From Alteriqipengyuania flavescens (GTDB lineage Bacteria; Pseudomonadota; Alphaproteobacteria; Sphingomonadales; Sphingomonadaceae), in contig NZ_CP129107.1 of the NCBI RefSeq assembly GCF_030406725.1, forward strand, positions 2,026,501 to 2,090,500: a stretch of 64,000 nt of DNA, in the 5' to 3' direction. Each line of letters begins with the position of its first letter. Positions within the stretch are counted from its first letter, which is position 1. The notes under the pieces are model-generated. The model was not told the DNA's origin and made no database searches. It saw only the letters and a program-made list of their open reading frames with translations. The position numbers were made by a program, and so were the translations under genes. Shown piece after piece: positions 35,840 to 43,863 of this stretch.

Positions 35840-38005
35840 ATGGGTAAATCGCGCTTCTTTTCGAAACGAGACAGCCGCGCCAGCGCAACCGACAGGTCCA
35901 GCTTACTCGAAGAACTCGAAGCTCTGGGCCTCGGCTGTTTCTGGGCCAGCAATGCAGAAGGTTTGCTTACCTACATTTCGCCTTCTGCGACTGCAGAACA
36001 CGGGATCGAAGCGAGTGATCTGACCGGACAGCAGCTTCTCAAGATATTTGCCGACGAACCAAAAGTCGCCCTTGAACCGGGTGCTCGGCCGCTCAGCTTC
36101 GTTCTCGGGGCCCACACCGCAATTCGCAATCTGACGGTCAGGCTTACGCAAGCGCCGGCGGAAACCTGGTGGAGCATTTCCGCCCTGCCGCAGATCGACA
36201 GCGCCGGCAATTTTGCAGGCTATCGCGGGACCGCGCGCGACGTCACGGCGATCCGCCACAGCTCCGCCGACCGCGACCACATGGCGCGTTACGACGCGCT
36301 CACCGGCCTTTCCAACCGCGCGCGCATGGCGCAGCGCCTGCAGGCCACGATTACCGCGGTAAAAGCCGCAAAGCGCAGTTGCGCCCTGATGTTGCTGGAC
36401 CTCGACCGCTTCAAGCAGGTAAACGATACGCTCGGTCATCCATACGGCGACAAGCTGCTCAAGCAAGTCGCGCAGCGGTTGCAGAAGATCGTCGGCGACA
36501 AGGGAGAGATCGGGCGGATCGGGGGCGACGAGTTTCAGATAATCCTGCCCGACATGGACGACCGCGGGGAATTGGGCGCGCTGGCCAGCCGCCTAATCCA
36601 GATGGTTTCCCAACCCTATTCGATCGAAGGCAGCCGCGCGATCATCGGCACTTCAGTCGGCATCGCCATCGCGCCTTATGACGGTGTAGAAGCTGAAGAG
36701 CTCGTCGGCGGGGCCGATCTCGCGCTTTATGCCGCCAAGGGCAAGGGGCGCGGCCAGTACCGCTTCTATTCGCAGGAACTTCGCGAAGAAGCCCGCTGGC
36801 GCCGCGAGATTGAGGAAGACCTGCGCGATGCGGTCTCGAAGCAGCAGCTGCGCATGGTCTACCAGCCGCTGGTCCGCAGCAGCGATTACCACGTGGCCGG
36901 CTTCGAGGCGCTGATGCGTTGGGATCATCCCGTGCGCGGAGAGGTCGGGCCGGGAACGTTCATCCCGGTGGCCGAGGAAACCGGGTTGATCCTCGAAATC
37001 GGCGCCTTCGCCCTGCGCGAGGCGTGCCGTCAGGCCGCCGAGTGGCCGGGCGATCTCAAGCTGGCAATCAATGTCTCCGTCCCGCAATTCGTAAACGCGG
37101 AATTCGTCGAGCAGGTTGCGCAGGCCCTGTCCGACAGCGGCCTGCCCGCCCAGCGACTGGAAATCGAGATCACCGAAAGCGTTTTCATGGGCGACCATGA
37201 GACTGTGATCGACCGCATCGGTGCGCTTACCAAGATGGGGGTGCGGCTGGCGCTGGACGATTTCGGCACCGGTTATTCCAGCTTCGGTTACCTGCGCAAC
37301 GCGCCCTTCAACAAGATCAAGATCGACCAGAGCTTCGTACGCGGCGCGACCGAAAACGACAATAACAACGCGGCGATTGTCACTGCCATCGTCAGCCTTG
37401 CCAGTGCGCTCAAGATGGAAACGGTCGCCGAGGGTGTGGAGACGATGGATGAGCTGGAGCTAGTGGTCTCTCACGGAGCTACCTTGATCCAGGGTTATCT
37501 TTTTGCTCGGCCCGAAACGCATGAAGCGGTCATGGAGCGGCTCAACCACGGCGAACTGACCTACCAGCCGGTGGGTCCCGCCAAGTACCGCGCCGACCGC
37601 CAGAGCATGTTCCGCCGCGTCGGGATTATCCATGGTGACCATCTCTATGGCGCCATGCTGCGCAACCTGTCGAAATCGGGCGCCTGGGTGGAGGGAATTG
37701 CCGGTACGAACGAAGGCATGCAAATTGTGCTCGACCTTGGCGAAGGGCAGCTTGCGGTCGGTACTGTCCGCCGCGCCGGAGAGACGGGCTTCGGCATGGA
37801 ATTCGAGACAGCTCTGGTCAGCGACGGTGCCGACGGGCTGTGTACCCGTCACCGGATATCGCCTTATGCCCTCGCCAATGCGGGCATGCCTCTCGCCGCG
37901 TTGCCGAACGGCAGTTATCCGCTCAATCCCGCCGCCGGGGCCGGCGGGCCGACCGGACCGCGCGAGTTGATGGAAGTGGTCGCCCGCCAGCGCGGGGCCG
38001 CCTGA
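35840..38005 (+). CDS. Soluble PAS-GGDEF-EAL-PilZ protein 3
   Basis: A 721-residue paralogue with PAS at about 20-135, the GGDEF motif beginning at residue 228, EAL at 356-358 with intact ITESVF, DDFGTG, KIDQSF and AEGVE, and a PilZ-like domain (FRRVGII, NLSKSGA). It begins 9 bp after protein 2, so the two are co-transcribed; a TTG at 35831, immediately after the previous stop, is also possible. The C-terminal GLCTRHRISPYALANAGMPL links it closely to protein 2. The signal sensed by the PAS domain is unknown. Confidence 0.88.
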   Translation: MGKSRFFSKRDSRASATDRSSLLEELEALGLGCFWASNAEGLLTYISPSATAEHGIEASDLTGQQLLKIFADEPKVALEPGARPLSFVLGAHTAIRNLTVRLTQAPAETWWSISALPQIDSAGNFAGYRGTARDVTAIRHSSADRDHMARYDALTGLSNRARMAQRLQATITAVKAAKRSCALMLLDLDRFKQVNDTLGHPYGDKLLKQVAQRLQKIVGDKGEIGRIGGDEFQIILPDMDDRGELGALASRLIQMVSQPYSIEGSRAIIGTSVGIAIAPYDGVEAEELVGGADLALYAAKGKGRGQYRFYSQELREEARWRREIEEDLRDAVSKQQLRMVYQPLVRSSDYHVAGFEALMRWDHPVRGEVGPGTFIPVAEETGLILEIGAFALREACRQAAEWPGDLKLAINVSVPQFVNAEFVEQVAQALSDSGLPAQRLEIEITESVFMGDHETVIDRIGALTKMGVRLALDDFGTGYSSFGYLRNAPFNKIKIDQSFVRGATENDNNNAAIVTAIVSLASALKMETVAEGVETMDELELVVSHGATLIQGYLFARPETHEAVMERLNHGELTYQPVGPAKYRADRQSMFRRVGIIHGDHLYGAMLRNLSKSGAWVEGIAGTNEGMQIVLDLGEGQLAVGTVRRAGETGFGMEFETALVSDGADGLCTRHRISPYALANAGMPLAALPNGSYPLNPAAGAGGPTGPRELMEVVARQRGAA

Positions 38006-38103
38006 CCACCGCACGCATACAATGTGCTGACAGCCCGCCTGCCGCCCGCTAAGGGCGGGGGAAACGTGCCATCGCGCGCGCCCTCTTCCTATCCCGGCAG
38101 GCC

Positions 38104-39921
38104 ATGACCGACCTTTCCAAAGTCCGCAATTTTTCGATTATCGCGCACATCGACCACGGCAAGTCCACCTTGGCGGACCGGCTGATCCAGGCATGCGGCG
38201 GGCTGACCGACCGCGAGATGTCCGAGCAGGTGCTCGACAACATGGACATCGAAAAGGAGCGCGGCATCACCATCAAGGCGCAGACGGTGCGCCTCAATTA
38301 CACGGCCAAGGACGGCGAGACCTACGAGCTCAACCTGATGGACACGCCGGGTCACGTCGACTTCGCCTATGAAGTTTCGCGCAGCCTGGCCGCGTGCGAA
38401 GGCGCGCTGCTGGTGGTCGATGCGGCGCAAGGGGTAGAGGCGCAGACTCTCGCCAACGTGTATCAGTCGATCGAGCACGACCACGAGATCGTGCCGGTCA
38501 TCAACAAGATCGACCTGCCCGCCGCTGAGCCGGAGCAAGTCCGCGCGGAGATCGAGGAGGTCATCGGCCTCGACGCCAGCGACGCGGTGCTCACCAGCGC
38601 CAAGTCCGGCATCGGGATCGAGGAAACGCTGGAAGCCATCGTCGCCCGCATCCCCGCACCCACCGGTGACCGCGACGGGCCGCTGAAGGCCAGCCTGGTC
38701 GACAGCTGGTACGATCCCTACCTCGGCGTGGTCATCCTCGTCCGCGTGATCGACGGCGTGCTGAAAAAGGGCCTCAACGTCCGCTTCATGCAGGGCGGCA
38801 CGCAGCATCTCGTCGACCGGGTCGGCTGCTTCACCCCCAAGCGCACCGACCTGCCGGAAATCGCGGCGGGCGAGATCGGCTTCATCACCGCGCAGATCAA
38901 GGAGGTGGAGCAGGCCCGCGTCGGCGACACGATCACCACCGTGAAGGGCGGGGCCGACACGCCGCTGCCCGGCTACAAGGAAGTTCAGCCGGTGGTGTTC
39001 TGCGGCCTGTTCCCGGTCGATGCCGCCGATTTCGAGAAGCTGCGCGAAAGCATCGGCAAGCTGCGCCTCAACGATGCCAGCTTCAGCTTCGAGATGGAAT
39101 CGAGTGCGGCGCTGGGCTTCGGCTTTCGCTGCGGGTTCCTCGGCCTGTTGCACCTCGAGATCATCCAGGAACGCCTCAGCCGCGAATACGATCTCGACCT
39201 CATCACCACCGCGCCGTCGGTCGTCTACCGCATCAAGCTCGGCAAGACGAAGAACGAGGACGAGAAAACGATCGAGCTGCACAACCCGGCCGATTACCCG
39301 GACGTCAACCGCATCGAATGGATCGAGGAGCCGTGGATCAAGGCCACGATCTACACGCCGGACGAGTATCTCGGCCCGATCCTGAAACTGTGCCAGGACC
39401 GCCGCGGCATCCAGACCAACCTGACCTATGTCGGCGGGCGCGCGCAGGTGACTTACGAGCTGCCGCTGAACGAGGTGGTGTTCGACTTCTACGACAGGCT
39501 GAAATCGATCAGCCGGGGCTATGCCAGCTTCGATTACGAACAGATCGGCCTGCGCGAAGGCGACCTTGTGAAGATGAACATCCTGGTCAACAACGAGCCG
39601 GTGGATGCCCTGTCACTGATCGTCCACCGCAATGTGGCCGAAGAGCGCGGTCGCGGCATGTGCGAGCGGCTTAAGGACTTGATTCCGCGGCATCTTTTCA
39701 AGATCCCCATTCAGGCCGCCATCGGCGGCAAGATCATCGCCCGCGAAACCATCGCCGCGCTCCGCAAGGACGTTACGGCCAAATGCTACGGCGGCGACAT
39801 CAGCCGCAAGAAAAAGCTGCTGGAAAAGCAGAAGAAGGGCAAGGCGCGGATGCGGGAGTATGGCAATGTGAGCATCCCGCAGGAGGCATTTATTGCGGCG
39901 CTGCGGATGGGGGAAGAGTGA
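38104..39921 (+). CDS. lepA: Elongation factor 4 (LepA)
   Basis: Ribosome-dependent GTPase, 605 residues. P-loop AHIDHGKST near residue 14, DTPGHVDF near 81, NKIDLP near 135, and the LepA-specific C-terminal domain ending [15 protein letters not shown]. Full length and intact. The last 204 bp are repeated at 40551-40754, beyond the ccdAB genes, marking its 3' end as an insertion or recombination site. Confidence 0.97.
   Translation: MTDLSKVRNFSIIAHIDHGKSTLADRLIQACGGLTDREMSEQVLDNMDIEKERGITIKAQTVRLNYTAKDGETYELNLMDTPGHVDFAYEVSRSLAACEGALLVVDAAQGVEAQTLANVYQSIEHDHEIVPVINKIDLPAAEPEQVRAEIEEVIGLDASDAVLTSAKSGIGIEETLEAIVARIPAPTGDRDGPLKASLVDSWYDPYLGVVILVRVIDGVLKKGLNVRFMQGGTQHLVDRVGCFTPKRTDLPEIAAGEIGFITAQIKEVEQARVGDTITTVKGGADTPLPGYKEVQPVVFCGLFPVDAADFEKLRESIGKLRLNDASFSFEMESSAALGFGFRCGFLGLLHLEIIQERLSREYDLDLITTAPSVVYRIKLGKTKNEDEKTIELHNPADYPDVNRIEWIEEPWIKATIYTPDEYLGPILKLCQDRRGIQTNLTYVGGRAQVTYELPLNEVVFDFYDRLKSISRGYASFDYEQIGLREGDLVKMNILVNNEPVDALSLIVHRNVAEERGRGMCERLKDLIPRHLFKIPIQAAIGGKIIARETIAALRKDVTAKCYGGDISRKKKLLEKQKKGKARMREYGNVSIPQEAFIAALRMGEE
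39718..39921 (+). repeat. Direct repeat, left copy (lepA 3' end)
   Basis: The terminal 68 codons of lepA, matching 40551-40754 without gaps. By eye there are about 14 substitutions in 204 bp, mostly at third codon positions. Positions 39730-39800 are identical to the right copy over 71 bp, including wobble bases. Confidence 0.9.
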
Positions 39922-39924
39922 GGT

Positions 39925-40224
39925 TCAAACGCCGGTCAGCAGGAAATCGAGAGCGTTGAGAACGGCTCGCTCGTCTCTCTCAAGAGAACCTACTTTTTTC
40001 CCGAGTTCGCTCGTTTCGATTGCTGCCAAGAACTGCGTCATCAGTACAAACTGGTCATCTTCGATCTCGAATACAGGATTCAGGTTGCGCGCGGGCTTGG
40101 GAGCTTCCGATTGCGGGAGCAAGGGGATGACAACCCTCGTCTTGAGGTCTTCAAGGAGCTCCGCCTGACAATCGACAACCAACGGCCCGCCGTTCTTGAG
40201 GCGGAAAACGTCGAGACGAGCCAT
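39925..40224 (-). CDS. ccdB: CcdB-family toxin
   Basis: A 99-residue protein matching CcdB along its length: MARLDVFRLKNGGPLVVDCQ, RVVIPLLP, NPVFEIEDDQFVLMTQ and the C-terminal LNALDFLLTGV. CcdB poisons DNA gyrase. In F-plasmid CcdB the terminal Trp-Gly-Ile is essential, whereas this protein ends Thr-Gly-Val, so gyrase poisoning may be weak or altered. It overlaps ccdA by one base (TGATG on the minus strand) and ends 3 bp from the lepA stop. Confidence 0.87.
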   Translation of the reverse strand: MARLDVFRLKNGGPLVVDCQAELLEDLKTRVVIPLLPQSEAPKPARNLNPVFEIEDDQFVLMTQFLAAIETSELGKKVGSLERDERAVLNALDFLLTGV

Positions 40225-40484
40225 CAGAACAGGCGCTTGTCGGCCAGGGGAAGCCCATTTGCCTCGACCCAGTCATTGGCAAGCTCGATGGCTTCTTTAT
40301 TCTCTGCGACCCATTGGGCAGCTTCAGCCTTTCGAATAGCTCTACCTACCCCATCCTCGGCGGCCGCTGAGGCATTAATACCAAGCTCCTTCGCCCTTTG
40401 AAGATAATCAGGGCGGATGGTCATACTTGTCCGCTTGCGCGGCGTACGACCGTCGAAGCGCTTGTCGATGAACTGGTTTATCAT
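40224..40484 (-). CDS. ccdA: CcdA-family antitoxin
   Basis: An 86-residue antitoxin with a basic ribbon-helix-helix-like N-terminal part (PRKRTSMTIRPDYLQRAKELGINAS) and the toxin-binding tail AAQWVAENKEAIELANDWVEANGLPLAD, typical of CcdA. Start 40484 would be nearly leaderless if the promoter at 40493-40521 is right; ATG 40424 is an alternative but would cut the DNA-binding strand. Antitoxin precedes toxin as usual, implying autoregulation. Confidence 0.85.
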   Translation of the reverse strand: MINQFIDKRFDGRTPRKRTSMTIRPDYLQRAKELGINASAAAEDGVGRAIRKAEAAQWVAENKEAIELANDWVEANGLPLADKRLF

Positions 40485-40492
40485 ACGTCGAC

Positions 40493-40521
40493 TCTATATA
40501 TATATTGAATATGCATATCAA
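40493..40521 (-). promoter_or_regulatory. Candidate sigma-70-type promoter of ccdAB
   Basis: On the minus strand TTGATA (40521-40516) and TATAGA (40498-40493) are separated by exactly 17 bases in an AT-rich patch. The 10-bp palindrome ATATGCATAT (40509-40518) overlaps the -35 box and spacer and could be the CcdA operator. The predicted start of transcription is only a few bases before the ccdA ATG. Confidence 0.5.
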
Positions 40522-40550
40522 GCTGCCTATGCGCCTGCTAGGCCGAAGCG

Positions 40551-40754
40551 GCGATCGGCGGTAAGATCATCGCCCGCGAAACCATCGCCGCGCTCCGCAA
40601 GGACGTTACGGCCAAATGCTACGGCGGCGACATGAGCCGCAAGAAGAAGCTGCTGGAAAAGCAGAAGAAGGGGAAGGCGGGGATGCGCGAGTATGGCAAT
40701 GTGAGCATCCCGCAGGAGGCGTTTATCGCCGCGCTGCGGATGGGAGAGGAGTAG
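40551..40754 (+). pseudogene. lepA 3' fragment, right direct-repeat copy
   Basis: A gapless second copy of the last 68 codons of lepA, ending in TAG rather than TGA, with two or more amino-acid changes (Ile to Met in GGDMS, Arg to Gly in KAGM). It lacks the rest of the gene and any start. It ends 38 bp before the AAA ATPase gene. The pattern of synonymous change suggests it descends from the lepA of a related strain. Together with 40485-40550 it fills the 308-bp gap between ccdA and the ATPase gene. Confidence 0.92.
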
Positions 40755-40792
40755 GTTTGGAGTCTCGGAAATATCTCGTATAGACACCGGAT

Positions 40793-42121
40793 ATGCTCAC
40801 AAAAATCGAAATTGACGGCTTCAAAACGTTCTCTAACTTTGAGCTCAATTTGAAGCCGTTTACGGCGGTCGTTGGTCCGAATGCTAGCGGTAAGTCTAAT
40901 TTGTTCGACGCTCTGCAACTCTTGGCAGCGCTAGCGGAAACCGATGTTCACACCGCTTTTCAAGATCTTAGAGGCGAGCCGGAAGAGTTTTTTAGGCGCA
41001 CCGCTGATGGTCAAAGTAATACAATCCGAATTGCCGCCGAACTTTATTTGAAATCTAGCGGGAGCGACGATTTCGGGCGAAAATTCGCGGTTCCGTCACA
41101 GAGACTTCGGTATGAAGTGGAGTTGCAGATAGGGTATGATCGTTCTGGGGCGCCAATCGGAATCTACGTTACAGATGAATTTTGTCGTTCGCTCAAACGA
41201 AGCGAGGATAGAGCCAATTATTTGAGCCCACTGAACCCTAATTATGGAAGGTATTCCGTCCCTTTCATTCGGAAGAATGACAGCGGGGATGCCTTACTCG
41301 TACGGCAAGATGGACCCAGTAAGAGCGGCAACCCAATGCAGTTTTCACTTCGAGAGGCTTCGCGTACAGTCCTTTCTACGATTTCCAGTGCAGAGTTTCC
41401 CCATTTGTACGCCGTTCGGCAGGCGCTAAGCGCGATAAGATTCCTCGAAATTAATCCTCAAGCCGCGCGCAAGCCCAGTGATCGCTTCGAAAAAACAACG
41501 TTGCGGCCAGATGCTGCAAATCTAGCAGCTGTTCTGAACCGCATTCGAGAACAGACTCGTCGAGATGACCGGCCCGACGGAGCGTTGTCTGATATCGCTG
41601 CCGATTTAGCGTCTTTAATCCCGAGTGTTTGCGGGGTTGAAGTTCAAGCTGACGATCGGCGGGATTATGCGTTCAATGTTCGATTCACCACAGACCTGAC
41701 TTTTAGCAGCAGAGTAATCTCAGATGGAACGCTGCGCCTTCTCGCTTTGTTGACGGTCTTGAACGATCCTGATCGAAGAGGCACTCTCTGTTACGAAGAG
41801 CCAGAGAACGGGGTCCACGATGGCCGGATACCTACGCTCGTGGAAATTATTCGCGAAGCTACACTTGTTCGCAAAGGTTCGGGACAGACCTTTCAGGTTC
41901 TCTTGAACACTCATTCACCTAAGGTGATGGAGGAGCTTCACGACGAAGAGATCGTTGCCGCTGACCTGGTTACCGCATTAAAGCCGGGCCACACAGAGTC
42001 GACATCCAGGACAAGGATGAGAACCGGCGTCACAGCCGAAAGCGACCTATTCGAGCCAGAAAAGCATTTAAGTCGAGCTGAAGTTGATCGCTTACTGCAA
42101 CGTCCCGGTGATTCCGGATGA
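40793..42121 (+). CDS. AAA (AAA_21/OLD-like) ATPase, candidate defence gene
   Basis: A 442-residue ABC/SMC-like ATPase. It starts with the RecF-like strand MLTKIEIDGFKTFSNFEL and Walker A GPNASGKS at residues 28-35. A Walker B of the form CYEEPENGVH comes near 325, followed by the switch His in LNTHSPKVMEEL near 375. There is no TOPRIM domain in the same chain. The coding sequence is visibly lower in GC than the surrounding core genes, and its codon choice differs, indicating transfer. Its stop overlaps the next start (ATGA), so the two proteins are made together, in the way of two-gene ATPase/nuclease defence systems. Exact system unassigned. Confidence 0.85.
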   Translation: MLTKIEIDGFKTFSNFELNLKPFTAVVGPNASGKSNLFDALQLLAALAETDVHTAFQDLRGEPEEFFRRTADGQSNTIRIAAELYLKSSGSDDFGRKFAVPSQRLRYEVELQIGYDRSGAPIGIYVTDEFCRSLKRSEDRANYLSPLNPNYGRYSVPFIRKNDSGDALLVRQDGPSKSGNPMQFSLREASRTVLSTISSAEFPHLYAVRQALSAIRFLEINPQAARKPSDRFEKTTLRPDAANLAAVLNRIREQTRRDDRPDGALSDIAADLASLIPSVCGVEVQADDRRDYAFNVRFTTDLTFSSRVISDGTLRLLALLTVLNDPDRRGTLCYEEPENGVHDGRIPTLVEIIREATLVRKGSGQTFQVLLNTHSPKVMEELHDEEIVAADLVTALKPGHTESTSRTRMRTGVTAESDLFEPEKHLSRAEVDRLLQRPGDSG

Positions 42122-42780
42122 AGTATCTCGGATGGGGCGTCTTCTACGAGGGCCATACCGATGCTGCTTATCTCGATGTCTTGATCCCGCGCATTATTCG
42201 CGATGTGATCGCGAACGGCCAAGGAGAGGACATCATCGAGGTGCCCGATCAGCCATCAGTGCGTCTCGGAAGAAAATCGCGCTCGGTCGATAGCGTAGCG
42301 GCGGAAGCATGCGAATTTTTCGATGCGTTTGAAGTGATCTTCGTTCATTCTGACATCGGGGGGCGTGGACTTGAGCAGACCCTTGATTGTCGCTCATCAG
42401 CGTTTTGTGAGGCGATGACAGCACGATGCGATATCGAGGATTTTCGATGCGTCTGTCTTACACCACGTCACGAGACGGAGGCTTGGGTATTGGCTGATGG
42501 AGAGGCAGTGCTTTCGGCCGTCGGCATGAATGGGAGTATCACAGGCTTTGGGCTTCCTTCGACCCCTCAAGCTGCGGAGGGCTTACCTGACCCAAAAAAG
42601 ACATTGGCTGATGCGCTTGACGCTATGAACGTGCGAGCTCGTACGAGGAATGCCGAATTGCTCTTTCCCGCCATAGCAAACGCGCAGAGGCTGACTGAAT
42701 TATATCGGGCTCCAACCATTCGGACTTTCCGAGACCGCGTAAAGCAAGCATTGGTGGGCGGAAACTTTCTTAATCCTTAG
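42118..42780 (+). CDS. DUF4276-like (TOPRIM-related) protein, candidate effector
   Basis: A 220-residue protein resembling DUF4276 proteins, thought related to TOPRIM/OLD nucleases. Acidic motifs sit where expected: YEGHTDAAYL with Glu11 and Asp15, VHSDIGG near 82, and the family-like RHETEAWVLAD near 120. A small C-terminal helical part follows (DPKKTLADAL, FRDRVKQAL). It is translationally coupled to the ATPase. By analogy with split OLD-like systems it would be the nuclease or toxic effector released or activated by the ATPase; this is inference. Confidence 0.7.
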   Translation: MKYLGWGVFYEGHTDAAYLDVLIPRIIRDVIANGQGEDIIEVPDQPSVRLGRKSRSVDSVAAEACEFFDAFEVIFVHSDIGGRGLEQTLDCRSSAFCEAMTARCDIEDFRCVCLTPRHETEAWVLADGEAVLSAVGMNGSITGFGLPSTPQAAEGLPDPKKTLADALDAMNVRARTRNAELLFPAIANAQRLTELYRAPTIRTFRDRVKQALVGGNFLNP

Positions 42781-42807
42781 CCGGTTGATGGGATTGCAGG
42801 CAAAGCG

Positions 42808-43701
42808 ATGACCTTCGGCGTTTTCATGCACAAGGATGGGTCAATCTACGACGACATTCCTGAGGTGCATTACCAGTTTCCGAAAGGCTATCTCAGCCGC
42901 GCTCAGCAAATGGTCGGCGACTGGATTGATTATCGCGAGCCGGTGAAGATTCCGAACTCCAAGGGCTTCTTCGCCGTCGCGAAGGTCGAGGAAATCATAC
43001 CCGACCCGACGGAGCCTGACCGCTATCGTGCGATAATCGAGGCAGGCAGCTATCTGCCGTTCGAGCCGACCGTTCCGCACATTGTGAATGGCGAGCAGGT
43101 GGAGCGCGGCGTTCTCAACGAAGAAGGCAAGGTTTCCGGCCGCGCGCAGGCTGCTGTCCGCCCGCTTTCACCGTCGGACTTTGCGCGGATCGTCAGGCTG
43201 GGCTTGCCGGAGGATGATACGCTCCCGCGCGTGGGGGATGCCGAACCGCTCAATCGGGTGCAGGATACGCAGACCCCGTTCGAAATTGAGCGACCTATCG
43301 TGCAATCGCTGGTCAACCGCCCCTTTCGCGACAAGGCTTTCCGGCGAGCCGTGCTTCATGCCTATGACGGACGCTGCGCTGTAACCGGTTGGCGGCTGGT
43401 CAATGGAGGCGGGCGGCTTGAGGCGGAAGCGGCGCATATCCGCCCGGTCGAGCATGGCGGGCCGGATTCCATCCGCAACGGGCTTGCCCTGTCAGGCACG
43501 GCACACTGGATGTTTGATCGCGGCCTGATCGGGGTGGAGGATGATCACACGATCGTGATCCATCGCAAGGTGAATGACCGGGACGGGGTGCAGGCCATCA
43601 TCAACCCGACCGGCAAACTGATCGCGCCCGAACGCGCCAGCGACCGCCCGCATCCCCAGTTCCTCGGCTGGCACCGCGACCATCACCTGTTTGCGGCGTA
43701 G
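42808..43701 (+). CDS. HNH endonuclease with EVE/PUA-like N-terminal domain
   Basis: A 297-residue protein. Residues 1-110 look like a beta-rich PUA/EVE-like reader (VHYQFPKGYLSRA, GDWIDYREP, GFFAVAKVEEIIPDP, GSYLPFEP), a type of domain that in other proteins senses modified bases. The C-terminal HNH core has CAVTGWRL near 193, AEAAHIRPVEHGG near 210, RNGLALS near 225 and AHWMFDRGLI near 234. It could be a modification-dependent restriction enzyme. It begins 27 bp after the DUF4276-like gene, and its GC content is higher, so it may have arrived separately. Confidence 0.83.
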   Translation: MTFGVFMHKDGSIYDDIPEVHYQFPKGYLSRAQQMVGDWIDYREPVKIPNSKGFFAVAKVEEIIPDPTEPDRYRAIIEAGSYLPFEPTVPHIVNGEQVERGVLNEEGKVSGRAQAAVRPLSPSDFARIVRLGLPEDDTLPRVGDAEPLNRVQDTQTPFEIERPIVQSLVNRPFRDKAFRRAVLHAYDGRCAVTGWRLVNGGGRLEAEAAHIRPVEHGGPDSIRNGLALSGTAHWMFDRGLIGVEDDHTIVIHRKVNDRDGVQAIINPTGKLIAPERASDRPHPQFLGWHRDHHLFAA

Positions 43702-43863
43702 CGCCAACGCCGTCACGCGTCGTTCCGCGATTGCTGGCGCAATCGCTCCATGCGCCACGTGACGTCAGTCGGATTCCGCTGCGCGGACCCGCTGGCCGGA
43801 GTTACAGCCTCTCGCTTCTAGCTTGCCGTTTGCTGTGCAAACGCCTGCGCTAGGCGCGGGGCT
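43702..43863. other. Intergenic hairpin region downstream of HNH gene
   Basis: Contains a perfect 8-bp hairpin GCGATTGC-TGGC-GCAATCGC at 43727-43746, 25 bp after the HNH stop, without a T run. It may be a Rho-type or bidirectional end for the convergent HNH and terminase-like genes. No gene seen. Confidence 0.4.

Noticed and set aside
40793-42780. Naming the ATPase/DUF4276 pair as PARIS or Gabija
   Set aside because: Gabija GajA has its TOPRIM fused to the ATPase and needs a UvrD-like helicase; PARIS uses DUF4435. Neither matches what is seen.
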